Source of the DNA: Mesaphorura yosii
Lineage: Eukaryota; Arthropoda; Collembola; Poduromorpha; Tullbergiidae
Length of the DNA stretch: 31,845 nt
NCBI GenBank assembly: GCA_009869945.1
Contig: WIXG01000618.1
Coordinates: forward strand, 1 to 31,845
Reading direction: 5' to 3'
Shown: positions 8,935-19,600 of the stretch, in pieces
Layout: each line of letters begins with the position of its first letter
Position numbering within the stretch: position 1 is the stretch's first letter
Made by a program: the position numbers and the translations under genes
The notes under the pieces: generated by a model
Seen by the model: only the letters and a program-made list of their open reading frames with translations
Database searches by the model: none
What the model was told of the DNA's origin: nothing

Positions 8935-9770
8935 AATATAGACCAAACCCGTGACTTTTTTCAAAATCTGACTTCGGATTCGGACTCAGCGCCGAAAAAT
9001 ACATAAGAAACAGAGAAAAAACGAACCCGCACAGTTGCATGGGTTTTTGGGACAGTGTGGGCTGGCGAGAATGACACATGTGGTGGCTTCGCCGCGTAAG
9101 AGGATAGAACAGATCTATTTTACGACCTGCGGCTTGCGCCCGCGTTCGCGATAAAATGAGAATGTTCGCTGTTGCCCGGAAATAGAAATAAGCGCTTGAT
9201 ATCTTAATTGCCCACACACCCTTTCGCCGAGCGCATGCAGAGCGCAAATTCGCAAATTGTGATTCATAACGGCTTGTTCAAAGCCAAAACATAGTCCATT
9301 GCCACGCGCTGGAAATTTTTCATGAAAATAAAACGCAATACGCACGCGCGCACAAAAGTCAAACCTGCCAACTTGTGTCAATTAACCGGCCGGCTTAAAA
9401 TCAAGGGCGAAGGCGAAATCCAAAAAAATATCCGAATCCCTGAAATTCGGAAAATAAAGCAATAAATGATTCAATTGTGGATTTATTATTAAAATTTTGC
9501 AGTGAAAACAACATATTTTTCATTTATAAAATTAAACAACGTAAAGCACAGTCCATCATTAATTTCCGTTCATACTCATACGCAGTCGGAGATAGGCACG
9601 GGATTCGGGAGACAACCGCTCACTTATTCAGAAACAAAGGAAATTGAGAGCAGAGCAGACTCGACCTCAGGATTCGAATCTCATCGATCAGCACGCAAAT
9701 CGTAAACGTGGTTTCTCGAAAGTTGTTTGAATGTTTATTTACTTAATTTGTCATTAACTCCGAGATCCGA

Positions 9771-9784
9771 CACCCAATTGGGTG
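9771..9784. repeat. 14-base perfect palindrome
   Basis: CACCCAATTGGGTG is self-complementary. It might bind a dimeric factor. No flanking support is seen. Confidence 0.4.
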
Positions 9785-9849
9785 CCGATTTTGTTGGTAT
9801 TCAACCATGAACATATCAATTTTCAGAGTAGGGGAATCGGGTGATAAAT

Positions 9850-10056
9850 TTACTGCTTCAGATTAATCCCAGAAGGTGGCCAGATCAAATCTTCAGCTGC
9901 GACTGTGATCAATCTGTCCATTGGATATGGTAGTCGCCTGAGGAGTACTTGACCGAGGTCTTCCATTAACGGAATCGGAATTCTGCCCAGTTGGTAACTG
10001 CAGTTCGGGTCGTTGAAAGGTATGGGATCATATGAGTTCCTGGATTCCGGAGAATG
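9850..10056 (-). other. Unassigned minus-strand open frame or exon relic
   Basis: Between two stops there are 68 codons without an early ATG. They include YQLGRIPIPLMEDLGQVLL and a region ending WPPSGINLKQ before TAA. A possible acceptor (CCAG) precedes GAACTCATATG. The residue mix is protein-like, but no upstream exon can lie nearby because the nuclease-NACHT gene occupies the region on the other strand. It could be an exon relic or chance. Confidence 0.2.
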
Positions 10057-10131
10057 TTACAGTCTATAAACATTCTTTACATCTTTCCCGGCATCCGATT
10101 TGGCATCGACTAGCCAGTTCCGAGAGGAGTC

Positions 10132-13100
10132 ATGGACGCCCAACCACGACCAAGCTCGTCAAAGAGAATCGGAAACGCTTTGGAACCCTCGGGCAAGAAA
10201 CGTCGAAGGCAAACCTCAGTAGCAGGCGGGGAGAACTCAAATGGAGAAGTTGTTCCCGTTGGAGAGAGCGACTACGCAGCTTCGGGATTGAAGAATACAA
10301 CACACGGGGTCATCTACCAGGTCAAACTCCTGCTTCTTTTCCTGAAACGTGGCTTCGATCGAAAATATTTATTCAAGCTGGCTACAGACCTTGACGCTGG
10401 TGAGAAGTTTGACGATGTCGTCCTTCAGTACAAAAGGAACGACAGCACTGACGCAACGAACCAATTTGTCTTTCTTCAGGCCAAACATAAACAAGATGAG
10501 ACTTTGTCGATATCTGCTACCGATTTGTTAAATGTAACGGGCGGAGAATTTAGTTTACTCAAATATTTCATTTCTTTTCTTAAGATTAAGCAACGACCCG
10601 AGTACAGAGATGCGAAGCAGTTTGTTATCTGTACCAATATTAACATAGCCAAAGATTTGGAGTCTAGTTTCGAGCAAGCGACAATCGAAGATGACATTTT
10701 GTCGGTAGGATTAAATTCTCGACGTCTAAGACTCATGCCTGATAAATTTCCAAGGGGCCAGGAGTTAATTTGTACTCTAAAGAATAGTTCCGATCAATGT
10801 AGTCTGGCTAGGAAATTGGCTGAGCACGTCGCAGATAACAAAAAGTTAACACTGTTAGATCCGCTATTCAAAATGTATCACGGCGCTTTGGTCACGCAAG
10901 TGCTCGATGTTCATTCAAAGAGGTTCCGCCCTTCGTTTTGCGATTTAGGAGTACATTCAAACTCAACAAATGGCCAAGCCAAAGTCTTTCACGATTTGTT
11001 TATCCAGGAACTGGGTAAATTGAGTACTCGAACGGTTCGGTTGGAGTCTGTGTTGTTGGACGTTTCCAAAGGTTTTATGACCAAGGTTTTTGAAGAACCG
11101 CTAACGCTACCAAGTGATCAAGTGACCGACAATGACATTGCAGAATTTTTTACCCAGCTCTCTTTCGCAGTGAACCAACCGAACGAAGAGTTGTTGGGGG
11201 AATGCATTAAGAACGAACTCGGCTTAGAATTTAACTTGCACGACGCGAATTTTCCGTACACGAATCTGTTGACAGAGGTCTTGAACAATATGAAAGCAAA
11301 GCAGGGAAAGTTCTTGACCCATGCTGACGCAGGACGGTTGTTCTCAGAGGTCGGGCAAAAGGTTGCGAAATTCATCGCCATTGGTGCGACTGAATTATTT
11401 CGGCTTAAACTCAAGGAGTCATGCCTAGAATTTCGTGAGGATGGCTTTTTACTTGGACGCATCTCGGATTTTCTCTGCGACCCCAGGCACGGTCGTCTTC
11501 ATGTGATTGTCCCCGAAAACTGTAGGCTGGGGTCAGTTGGAGTTGACCAAGCACTCGATCTAGCCAAACTGTACGAAGCAAGAGACAGCCACGTGTTTGT
11601 CACTGCGGATGACTTGCTACGACTTGGAGAGTTGAAGAGAGCTTGTCAGAGTGACTCCTGTCTCGCCCTAATCATTGAATGCAGTCCTCCAGTAGCAGAA
11701 ACGCTTACAGCTGAACTGCGAAATATTTTGAACGAAGGAAAGCCCCAGAAAGTTCTTGTCGTTTCTGAAGGATTTCACTTTCCCGAGTTTGGCGTAGAAG
11801 ATGAACTCCGCTGCGGCTGTGGTGACATAAAATTCTGCGACCTCACACTAGAGTCTCAGAGAAAGCTCACTACGAGAGCCCAGGCTATATTGCAAGGGAA
11901 GGAAGTTGGTCTTGGGACGTTGTTGAGCGGAGACATCGGCCTGGCAGATTTCATTGACGCCCGCGTTTTGTCGACGCTGATCAGCGATCAGCCGAAGCTT
12001 GAGGTCGGTAGACCACTTGAATGGAAACATGACGACTATTACATTAAGCGGTCATTTGAATACCGAACGAAGGTCCTTCGAAGGTTTCAGACAGAATCGT
12101 CGTTGTTCCTTGCCTCACTAAAACCTGATGGCCGGGCTCCGGAAGCAGGTCATGATGTAGTCATGATTTCCGATAATCCCACTGATTATGAAAGAATCCG
12201 CCAACGACATCGAGATCACACTGTCCACTGGCTGCGTCAGGAGAGTGATGATCGGTTTGACTGGCTTGTCTGGCAAAGTTCTTCCGCCAGCTTGTCGAAA
12301 CTCCGTCCGTTAATGAATAGAGGGCTCAGTGGAGTAACAACTTACCGAGAAGACGAGTTGGCTAGACAGAACGTTGTGATAATTACTGCAGAGCCTGGAA
12401 TGGGCAAGTCCACCATCCTGTCGCAGTTGGCCAGTCAGTTTCAGCAGAATGATTCCTCTTCAAGGTTTTGGATTGCGCAAATTAGCTTGCCAAACTTCTC
12501 CACAGAGTTGAAGGCGCTAGGGCGAGAAGCTTCGGTGGAAGACACGCATAAATTCCTTCAGCGCGTTTGCCTTGGACCTCAACCTAGCGACCTTGAGAGG
12601 AGTTGGTTCCGCTATTTTCTGAGCAGAAGCCGAGTTGCCTTTTTCTTTGACGCATTCGATGAAATCAGTCCCGATTACAAGGAGAAGGTGGTCCACATCC
12701 TCAAAGTGCTAAAGAACTCTCAGTGCCACAAGCTGTTCGTCTCCACTCGGCCTTACGGCATTCTTCACATGCTGGAGGATGAGCTGAGCATATTTTCGTG
12801 CAGCATGCAGCCCCTCCCCAAGGCCGACCAACAACGGTTTCTAATCAGCCGTTTCTCAAAGGGGAAGCCTTCTTTAAGCAAGCCTTCAGAAGAGTTTGCA
12901 GCTGAGCTATTGAACATGCTGTCCAGCAGAATCAGCGACAGGCAGGGAAGTTTCACAAGCATCCCTCTACATTTGAGAATGCTGGCGACTGTTTTCGACA
13001 GTCAATTCCAGAGCTATTGTGGTACCTGTAGCATGAGTGACCCGGAAGGAATGCAACTCACGGACATCATAAATGAAAACTTCAACCTCGGGTCCATGTA

Positions 13101-15981
13101 CCATAAATTTTTTGAGATTAAATTTGTAGAGGGCTATTTACCCAAGTCCACTGGGTTCTGCGATGACCTGGACAAGCCTCAGTCGGAACTGATGCTCGAC
13201 TTGCTGCGCAAACACTTTCTGCAGGACCACAAGGTGCTTGCCTTGCTCGCACTGTTTGGAAAGCACGGCTTGGGCAAGCTTGTGTCCGAACAAGAAGCAG
13301 AGAAACAGGCGAAGCAGAGCCTCGAAAGAATCCAAAAGGCACAGGAGAAGTTTGGTATTGTTGATCGCGTCGCCGGAGGCAAGCCAGTTTTCGTTCACCA
13401 AACATACGCTGAATATTTTGCTGCACTCTGGCTTACAGAATCGTATTCACGAGAAAACGTGCTCTGTTTCCTTCGCGAAAATATATTTCTTTCGGAAAAT
13501 GAGATGCTTCGGCGTTTCTTTGATTGTCTCCTCTGTACCATCCCACCGGACGGTGCGTTGTTTCCCTTGCACGTTGCCTTTCTAAATAATGATGATGCAA
13601 AAGTGAAGGCTTTACTGGAGGTTCCAAGTCATGAGCGCACTGTGCTGGACATGGGAGGAAGATCAGTACTTCATCTTGCTGTAGCTTATGGCGACGAGGA
13701 AACGGTACGTACCATTCTCGACTATGTGAGCGCCTCTGAACTCTCTTCTTTGATTGGTACGAAAGATTCCGTTTTCGGCTGGTCTCCGTTAACGTACGCA
13801 GACTACAGACTATTGTGGCGCTTGGCAGAATTGCTCCTTCAAAAAGGAGGAAATGGGAAGGACATGCACCGTGCCTTGGACACGGGGAAGGACCGCATTG
13901 TCAACGATCGTCAGGAAAACCTGTTGCACATCTGCGCTAAGGAGGGTTACTTGGAACTCGCCAAGCTCTTATTGCAAGAGAAAGTTGCTTCTTTGACTGA
14001 CAAAGAGAAGGACGGGAAGGCGGCTCTCCACCTCGCTGCTCAAGAAGGCAGGCTCAAACTGGTGACCCATTTTGTTGCCCTGGAGGAGGCAATTTCCCAA
14101 GGGCATCCGAGGGATACAAAAGGCAGACTACCAGTGCATTTGGCGGCTGAACGAGGCCAGCTGGAAGTTGTAACGTATTTCTTTGAGACACTCAATGTTG
14201 ATCCCAACGCGGAAGATGACAATGGTGCTTCGCCCTTGCATTATGCCGCAGGCAGTGGTCATCTTGATGTCGTGAGGTACCTCAGAGAGAAAGGGGCCAA
14301 ACTGGACAAAATCGCCGATTCCAAGTTGACTCCTCTTCACCTAGCTGCAGGGAGCGGACACCTGGATACGGTAGTGTACTGCGTTGAGTCAGGCGCTGAC
14401 TTTTATGTGGTAGATGACGACACGCCATTACATTGGGCCGCCCTATCAGGCCGCTTCGAAATTGCAAAGTACTTCATTGACCATTGCAACATCAGTTGTG
14501 ACATTCGGCAGTACGACGGGAGCACGCCGCTGCATCTCGCTGCCACAAACAACCATCTGAAACTGGTCAAGTATCTCGTGGATACAAAGCATGCCAACTG
14601 CTTGGCTCAGGACAATGACGGCAGGGTTCCGCTGCACAAGGCTGCCCAAAGTGGCAAACTGGAAGCCTCGGACTTCCTTTGCAGAAGGACGGCGGGTGGA
14701 AGTTTGATGCGAGACAAGAAGGGTAACACGCCACTGCTTCTAGCCGCGAACATGGGCGGCATCGACTTACTGGACCTCCTGATCGACACCTACAACGCCG
14801 ATGTTAATGGAACGAACGACAAGGGCGAAAGTCCGCTGCACATCGCTGCAAAATCCTTCAGCGATGTGGATAAGACTGTCCAATATTTGATCGAGAAACG
14901 GGATTTGGATTTTAGAGTGCGAGATCGCAAAAATCGAAACGCGCTGGACTTGGCTGCCCGAAACGGGTCTTCCGACGTGCTCGGGTATTTGCTGGTGCGG
15001 GATCCGGTCGTTCTGGAAGCTGCTCTTTTTGACTCCTCCATACTGATGCCTGTGCTGTATGCTGCCTTGAATGAGAAACTGGAAGCTGTTACGTCACTGC
15101 TGATAGCAATGCACGAATTGGACGGCGGAGTCAGGTTGAACCAGTTTCTTGGTGTGGATGCAAGTGATGTGGTCGACAAACTGAATGAGGTTATGTGCAC
15201 TCAAATTGTATCATTACTGATAAGTTCTCCCAACTTCTCATTCGCAGCCAAATCACGCTCTTTACTGAAAGAGGCGATTCGAGGTGACAATGAACAAACA
15301 GTACGACTCATTTCTGGTATGCCGTGCGACCTTCTCGCCCTCGATGAGAAGGGCAACACTCCGTTGATGTACGCTGCCAAACTGGGAAAACAAAATGCAA
15401 TCAGCATTCTCTTAAGCCATGCGGTAATTACAGAGAATATAAATGCACAGAGTGCGCAGCTCCAAACCGCGTTGCACTTTGCAGCGTTCAAAGGCCACGA
15501 AGGTGTTGTTTCACTCCTGCTTGCCAAATATAATGTGGACGCTTCTTTAAAAGACACAAGAGGCAGGACGGCTTTACATGCGGCGGCTGAAGAGAGGAAC
15601 TGGGAAGTGGTCACCCTTCTCGTAGAAAGCGGGACAAATGTCAACGTCGCGAATCTTGACGGCGAGACTGCTTTGCACAGAGCTGCGGGAGATGGGAATC
15701 TGAGCATTGTACAATTGCTCATTGAGCACGGGGCTGACATTAGAATGACTGACAAACAGGGCAATACGGCGTTACATGAGGCTGCGCTTGGGGGTGAATT
15801 GGAAATAATTGAATTTCTAATCGCCAAAGGGGCTGACTTAAATGTGACGAATATTAACGAGTTTACAGCGTTTGACTTGGCGAGTCAAGAAAACAAAACA
15901 AGAGCGGTTCAATATTTGCTTGAGATGATGCACACTTCTGAGCACGATCAAAGCGTAAAAGTAGAAACAGAAAGCGGATAA
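10132..15981 (+). CDS. Nuclease-like (Cap4/DUF4297-type)-NACHT-ankyrin protein
   Basis: This is an intronless gene for 1949 residues. After a basic, nuclear-signal-like KKRRR (22-26), residues about 58-150 form a PD-(D/E)XK-like domain: YQ (62-63), KFDDVV with D94/D95, then LQAKHK with Q116 and K118, the D...QxK pattern of Cap4/DUF4297 nucleases. A linker domain (about 165-740) precedes the NACHT NTPase. The NTPase has a P-loop EPGMGKST at 754-761, Walker B FFFDAFDE at 837-844, STRP at 871-874, IPLHLRML from 944, and HQTYAEYFAA around 1089. About 20 ankyrin repeats (TPLHLAA type) fill about 1140-1935. STAND proteins of this plan oligomerise on sensing a ligand through the repeats and switch on the N-terminal effector, usually in immunity. 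The nuclease assignment is motif-based and activity is unproven. The ATG at 10132 is chosen because it is the first in frame. AATAAA follows at 16118. Confidence 0.85.
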   Translation: MDAQPRPSSSKRIGNALEPSGKKRRRQTSVAGGENSNGEVVPVGESDYAASGLKNTTHGVIYQVKLLLLFLKRGFDRKYLFKLATDLDAGEKFDDVVLQYKRNDSTDATNQFVFLQAKHKQDETLSISATDLLNVTGGEFSLLKYFISFLKIKQRPEYRDAKQFVICTNINIAKDLESSFEQATIEDDILSVGLNSRRLRLMPDKFPRGQELICTLKNSSDQCSLARKLAEHVADNKKLTLLDPLFKMYHGALVTQVLDVHSKRFRPSFCDLGVHSNSTNGQAKVFHDLFIQELGKLSTRTVRLESVLLDVSKGFMTKVFEEPLTLPSDQVTDNDIAEFFTQLSFAVNQPNEELLGECIKNELGLEFNLHDANFPYTNLLTEVLNNMKAKQGKFLTHADAGRLFSEVGQKVAKFIAIGATELFRLKLKESCLEFREDGFLLGRISDFLCDPRHGRLHVIVPENCRLGSVGVDQALDLAKLYEARDSHVFVTADDLLRLGELKRACQSDSCLALIIECSPPVAETLTAELRNILNEGKPQKVLVVSEGFHFPEFGVEDELRCGCGDIKFCDLTLESQRKLTTRAQAILQGKEVGLGTLLSGDIGLADFIDARVLSTLISDQPKLEVGRPLEWKHDDYYIKRSFEYRTKVLRRFQTESSLFLASLKPDGRAPEAGHDVVMISDNPTDYERIRQRHRDHTVHWLRQESDDRFDWLVWQSSSASLSKLRPLMNRGLSGVTTYREDELARQNVVIITAEPGMGKSTILSQLASQFQQNDSSSRFWIAQISLPNFSTELKALGREASVEDTHKFLQRVCLGPQPSDLERSWFRYFLSRSRVAFFFDAFDEISPDYKEKVVHILKVLKNSQCHKLFVSTRPYGILHMLEDELSIFSCSMQPLPKADQQRFLISRFSKGKPSLSKPSEEFAAELLNMLSSRISDRQGSFTSIPLHLRMLATVFDSQFQSYCGTCSMSDPEGMQLTDIINENFNLGSMYHKFFEIKFVEGYLPKSTGFCDDLDKPQSELMLDLLRKHFLQDHKVLALLALFGKHGLGKLVSEQEAEKQAKQSLERIQKAQEKFGIVDRVAGGKPVFVHQTYAEYFAALWLTESYSRENVLCFLRENIFLSENEMLRRFFDCLLCTIPPDGALFPLHVAFLNNDDAKVKALLEVPSHERTVLDMGGRSVLHLAVAYGDEETVRTILDYVSASELSSLIGTKDSVFGWSPLTYADYRLLWRLAELLLQKGGNGKDMHRALDTGKDRIVNDRQENLLHICAKEGYLELAKLLLQEKVASLTDKEKDGKAALHLAAQEGRLKLVTHFVALEEAISQGHPRDTKGRLPVHLAAERGQLEVVTYFFETLNVDPNAEDDNGASPLHYAAGSGHLDVVRYLREKGAKLDKIADSKLTPLHLAAGSGHLDTVVYCVESGADFYVVDDDTPLHWAALSGRFEIAKYFIDHCNISCDIRQYDGSTPLHLAATNNHLKLVKYLVDTKHANCLAQDNDGRVPLHKAAQSGKLEASDFLCRRTAGGSLMRDKKGNTPLLLAANMGGIDLLDLLIDTYNADVNGTNDKGESPLHIAAKSFSDVDKTVQYLIEKRDLDFRVRDRKNRNALDLAARNGSSDVLGYLLVRDPVVLEAALFDSSILMPVLYAALNEKLEAVTSLLIAMHELDGGVRLNQFLGVDASDVVDKLNEVMCTQIVSLLISSPNFSFAAKSRSLLKEAIRGDNEQTVRLISGMPCDLLALDEKGNTPLMYAAKLGKQNAISILLSHAVITENINAQSAQLQTALHFAAFKGHEGVVSLLLAKYNVDASLKDTRGRTALHAAAEERNWEVVTLLVESGTNVNVANLDGETALHRAAGDGNLSIVQLLIEHGADIRMTDKQGNTALHEAALGGELEIIEFLIAKGADLNVTNINEFTAFDLASQENKTRAVQYLLEMMHTSEHDQSVKVETESG

Positions 15982-16117
15982 ATGCAGGCGTCGGGAACTT
16001 GGCCAGATTTTTGCCGATTGCATAAATTACTCATTACTAATTACAATGTGCTTAAACTTCACTCAAAGTTACGAGCTTCAAGAAAACGAATTGTGATAAA
16101 CACTGCCCGTTTGTTTT

Positions 16118-16123
16118 AATAAA
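16118..16123 (+). promoter_or_regulatory. Polyadenylation signal of the nuclease-NACHT-ankyrin gene
   Basis: AATAAA lies 137 bases after the TAA at 15979-15981. Confidence 0.55.
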
Positions 16124-16148
16124 AAGTATAATAATCATACGACCTTAG

Positions 16149-16640
16149 CTGTATCCAAGGCTCGAGAACGAGCTGATCGACACGTACATGTCACGCAAGA
16201 AGAAGGAAATGGTGAAAGCCATGCGGCTGGTGCTTCACAACCAGTGGGCCATCTGGATGAGGTGCAGGGACTGCTGCGCACGTCAGCCGCCAGAGATCGT
16301 ATCTTGGGCAAAATCTGACGAGTTCAAGGCTGGACTGGCGCGCGCGGCTAGCACCGGGCAGCTCCCGGTCAGAGTCAGTCGAGCAGACCTGGAGCTGCCA
16401 TATCAAGAATGTGCTACCTTGCAAGAGCTAAATTACTCAATTATTCACTCACACAACTGTGTGAAAATGACCTATTTATGTAACAAGAACATCTGTTACA
16501 CCTGTTCCCTTTCATCCGTCCACATCTGTCTGGATCACGTCGCTGAACTTGTACCTGCCCGGGTCGACCTTTCGGATGTTGATATTGAAGAGGCTATTGA
16601 TCGGCCTATTGATATGGACAAAAGCCAGCTGAATTCCTGA
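16149..16640 (+). CDS. Uncharacterised cysteine-rich ORF between the two NACHT genes
   Basis: An open frame with ATG at 16188 gives 150 residues. It stays open upstream to a possible acceptor (CTTAG, ending at 16148), through LENELIDTYM. So it may be a final exon and not a complete gene. The first half is basic and GC-rich like coding DNA (MSRKKKEMVKAM, then CRDCCARQP). The second half is more AT-rich and has spaced cysteines (YLCNKNICYTCS) that could bind metal. I recognise no family. It ends 41 bases before the end of the convergent lipase-NACHT gene. It could also be a gene fragment. Confidence 0.35.
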   Translation: MYPRLENELIDTYMSRKKKEMVKAMRLVLHNQWAIWMRCRDCCARQPPEIVSWAKSDEFKAGLARAASTGQLPVRVSRADLELPYQECATLQELNYSIIHSHNCVKMTYLCNKNICYTCSLSSVHICLDHVAELVPARVDLSDVDIEEAIDRPIDMDKSQLNS

Positions 16641-16681
16641 CAATGAAGTTTGAATAGATATTCTTTACTGACTAATTTTTT

Positions 16682-19600
16682 TCACTTTCGCAACAGATTT
16701 TTAATACGAAGTTTTACTATTCTTCCCTTGCAAACCTTGTCATTCATCTTTAATCTTAATTCATCTCCTACAGAGTCGTACACGGCCAGAAAAAATGAGA
16801 TTGCACTCGGTGTCGCCGTGTCATCGACAATCTGTTGCAGTAAGTTTGACTCAAAAAGCTCATAATGAGTGGAAAGAATGGATTCCGCCACGTCACTTGG
16901 AAGAGATTTCCAAATTTTACGGCAGTTTTCCTGATGGGTCTGATTTGGTATGGCTTTGCCAAGGATTCTCTTGAAGAATCGATCGCCTTCTGGTCTCAGG
17001 GCTTGCAATAGTAAATTAAAACTCTGATCCTGGTGCACTTTCAATATATCGACGACAAAATCCAAGTTGTGCAGGTAATAATCATTCACTATTTTTGAAA
17101 CGCATTGAAATCCATCATCTTGCATAATACTCGCCATCATCCTTCGTTGCTGTTTGTTGCAATGAAACCATAATTGGTGCTCAAAACTTGTTGGAAGCCA
17201 CTTCTTTGAGTTTATGTATAAATGAAAGTTGTCCCTTGTCATTGCTCGCAGCATTTCCGCTCGAATTTCAGTTTTGTCTTCTGCTTCTGCCTTTTGGTAC
17301 AATGCCATCCCTATCTTTACATGCGGCTCCCCTCCCACGCAGAGCGCGACCTGAAAAGGGCTCAGAAACTGCTCCGGCGTTTTCAGATAGTCACCGAATA
17401 TTTCGACGGCCAAGAGGATGGAGCGTTGTCGATCAGTTTCGTAATCCCCCCGCATGGCGATGAGCATCACATCCACTTCTATTTCCGATCCTTCTTTCAG
17501 GATTTGTAGAAACTTATGGGTTTGGCTTTCGCCATGTAAGAATTCTCGATCAAATTCTTTGATGGCCGATATTGTTTGAATTTGATCGACAATCTTGCAG
17601 GGAATCTTCTCATCCTGATTCTGTCTTCCCATAAGTTCATTTAGCTCCTTAACCCTCGTGCCACCAAACCAGAGAATCCATTTGAAGCCATCCTCACATA
17701 GTGGGCCGACCTCACCTGCTAGATCGTAAATTTTCTCATGGAAACAACGGACAAATGCCTTCCACGTGCAGTGCTGAAATGGCGCCAATTGCAGGTGGCC
17801 CAAGTGCGGTAGCAAGCATGCATAACTGAGAAATCCACACTCAAAAACATCCTTGTGCCGCACCAAATGATAATTTTGCACAACAAACCACAAAATTCCT
17901 TCTTCGTGATTCCCATAGCACATGGCATAATGTAGCACTGTCCTGCCAAGGATATCTGCATCCTCCTGCTGAATCCTTCCTGTTCCTAAAAGGTTTGACC
18001 TTTGATTGTTCCAGTTCAGGCACATGCTAAATGCTTTGTGGGTTCGTGAGTGGTTGGCAATGAAGTGATCCATGAAGAAACGGATTCGGTCAAATTCAGG
18101 AAGAAAGTAATGCAGTTTTAAAAAGTTCAGCATGGTTTGGTAATGGTTTAAATCCCCTGTCAGTTGATTAACAATGTAATTTGCAGCAAAGTACTCTGCC
18201 AGCGTCCGGTGAATGAATTTGATTGATCTCAAATTGTACTCCAAACCGTAGACGATACCGACGCCCAACACAACTTCGAGGAACAATTCGTTTGCGTCTT
18301 CCAATTCCAGCGGGATCCCTGATGGAAACAGAAACTGGAATGAAAGCTTCTGGTAAAGTCCGTCAATGGCGTCAGTGAGCGTGGCGTAATGCCAAGGACA
18401 AAATTCGAGCTGAACCAGTTTACATTTGTCTTGCAGGGCAATTCGGTACTTTTCCTTGACAAAAAGTTGATATAACTGAAATACACTGTCAAATGGGAAC
18501 AGATGTGGAACCAGGGAGGAAATCTGTCCTAGTTTAGAGGTCTCGTAATATTCAACGGCTTGGAGAAGAGACACAGTGGCCAACATAAACAGTTGCAAGG
18601 GCATACCGATGAAACTATCAACCTTCAATAAATTCAGCGAGCTTCTCAGATTCGCGAGTAGATTCTCACCATACCTCTCCAGAATCGGTAGAACTTCATC
18701 GTTCAAGCCACAGTCAATGGGTGGAAATTTCTCATGATTTGCCCAAAATTTCACAAGAAACTGGATTCGCTCCGGTTCCTTGAGAGGATACAAAGTGTGG
18801 ACGGACGACTGGAAGAAATTTTGCAGAGATGATTTAAGATGCGGGCGAGATGCGATCCAAACCCTGGCCTTGGTCTCTTGCAATATGATCTTGGTCATTT
18901 GGAACACCTTGGCTTGCAAATTGATAAGTATTTCGTCCATTCCATCGAAGAAGAAGGTAACTCGACCTTCCTGGTGTAGCAAATATCTAAGAATACTTTG
19001 AACTGAATCGTCCGTCCCCACTGTATTACTTGGTTCACCTGATGAGAAGAATTGAATAATACTATTTAGATCAATTTTTTCTGTTTGCAAGTTGTCTAGT
19101 GGCTGCTTGTAGTTGTCCAAGGATAGGAAGATTATCCAATGACATGGCCCACTCTGAGTCAGAGCCAGATTCTGCGCCACCCTTTTAAGGAAGGTTGATT
19201 TGCCCATTCCGGGCTCATCCGCAATAATCACAAGTTGCTTTGGCAGTTCACAAAATTGCAGCTCATTATATTCCGATCGATATTCAAAATCAAGCGAATT
19301 CAAACTGACATCACCGAAAGTTGTTACTAATTCCCATTCGTCCATGCTAGGCCCAAAAGGAGTTAGCCAGCACCCGCGCATTTTTAAATCTCTGACACTT
19401 TCTGCTACACTGGTCAGTGAGAACTGGTGAAGATCGACCAAGATAATCCGATGCATTTTCCTATCAAAGTTTGCCAAATTCCCGTCCCACTCAAAGATGG
19501 ATGAAGGTGATTCGGTGAAGGCGAAGAACTTTATAACATTTTCTTTAAATTTTGGCTTCTCTCTCTCTGTGTCGACTGTGATGACAAGAATCCAATTTTT

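Larger units (their letters stand above)
8239..10131. other. 1.9-kb divergent intergenic region
   Basis: It lies between the divergently transcribed LIM gene and the nuclease-NACHT-ankyrin gene, so it should carry both promoters. It contains the double DR1 site at 8908-8934, a perfect 14-base palindrome at 9771-9784, and a minus-strand open frame at 9850-10056. Otherwise no gene is recognised. The longer open frames at 8918-9381 (minus) read as low-complexity sequence. Confidence 0.4.

Noticed and set aside
9665..9690. tRNA B-box-like word (GGATTCGAATCTC)
   Set aside because: No matching A box, acceptor stem or anticodon arm could be folded upstream.
15201..15827. Long antisense open frame of 208 codons
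   Set aside because: It lies wholly inside the ankyrin repeats of the plus-strand gene, and its periodic residues are the shadow of those repeats.
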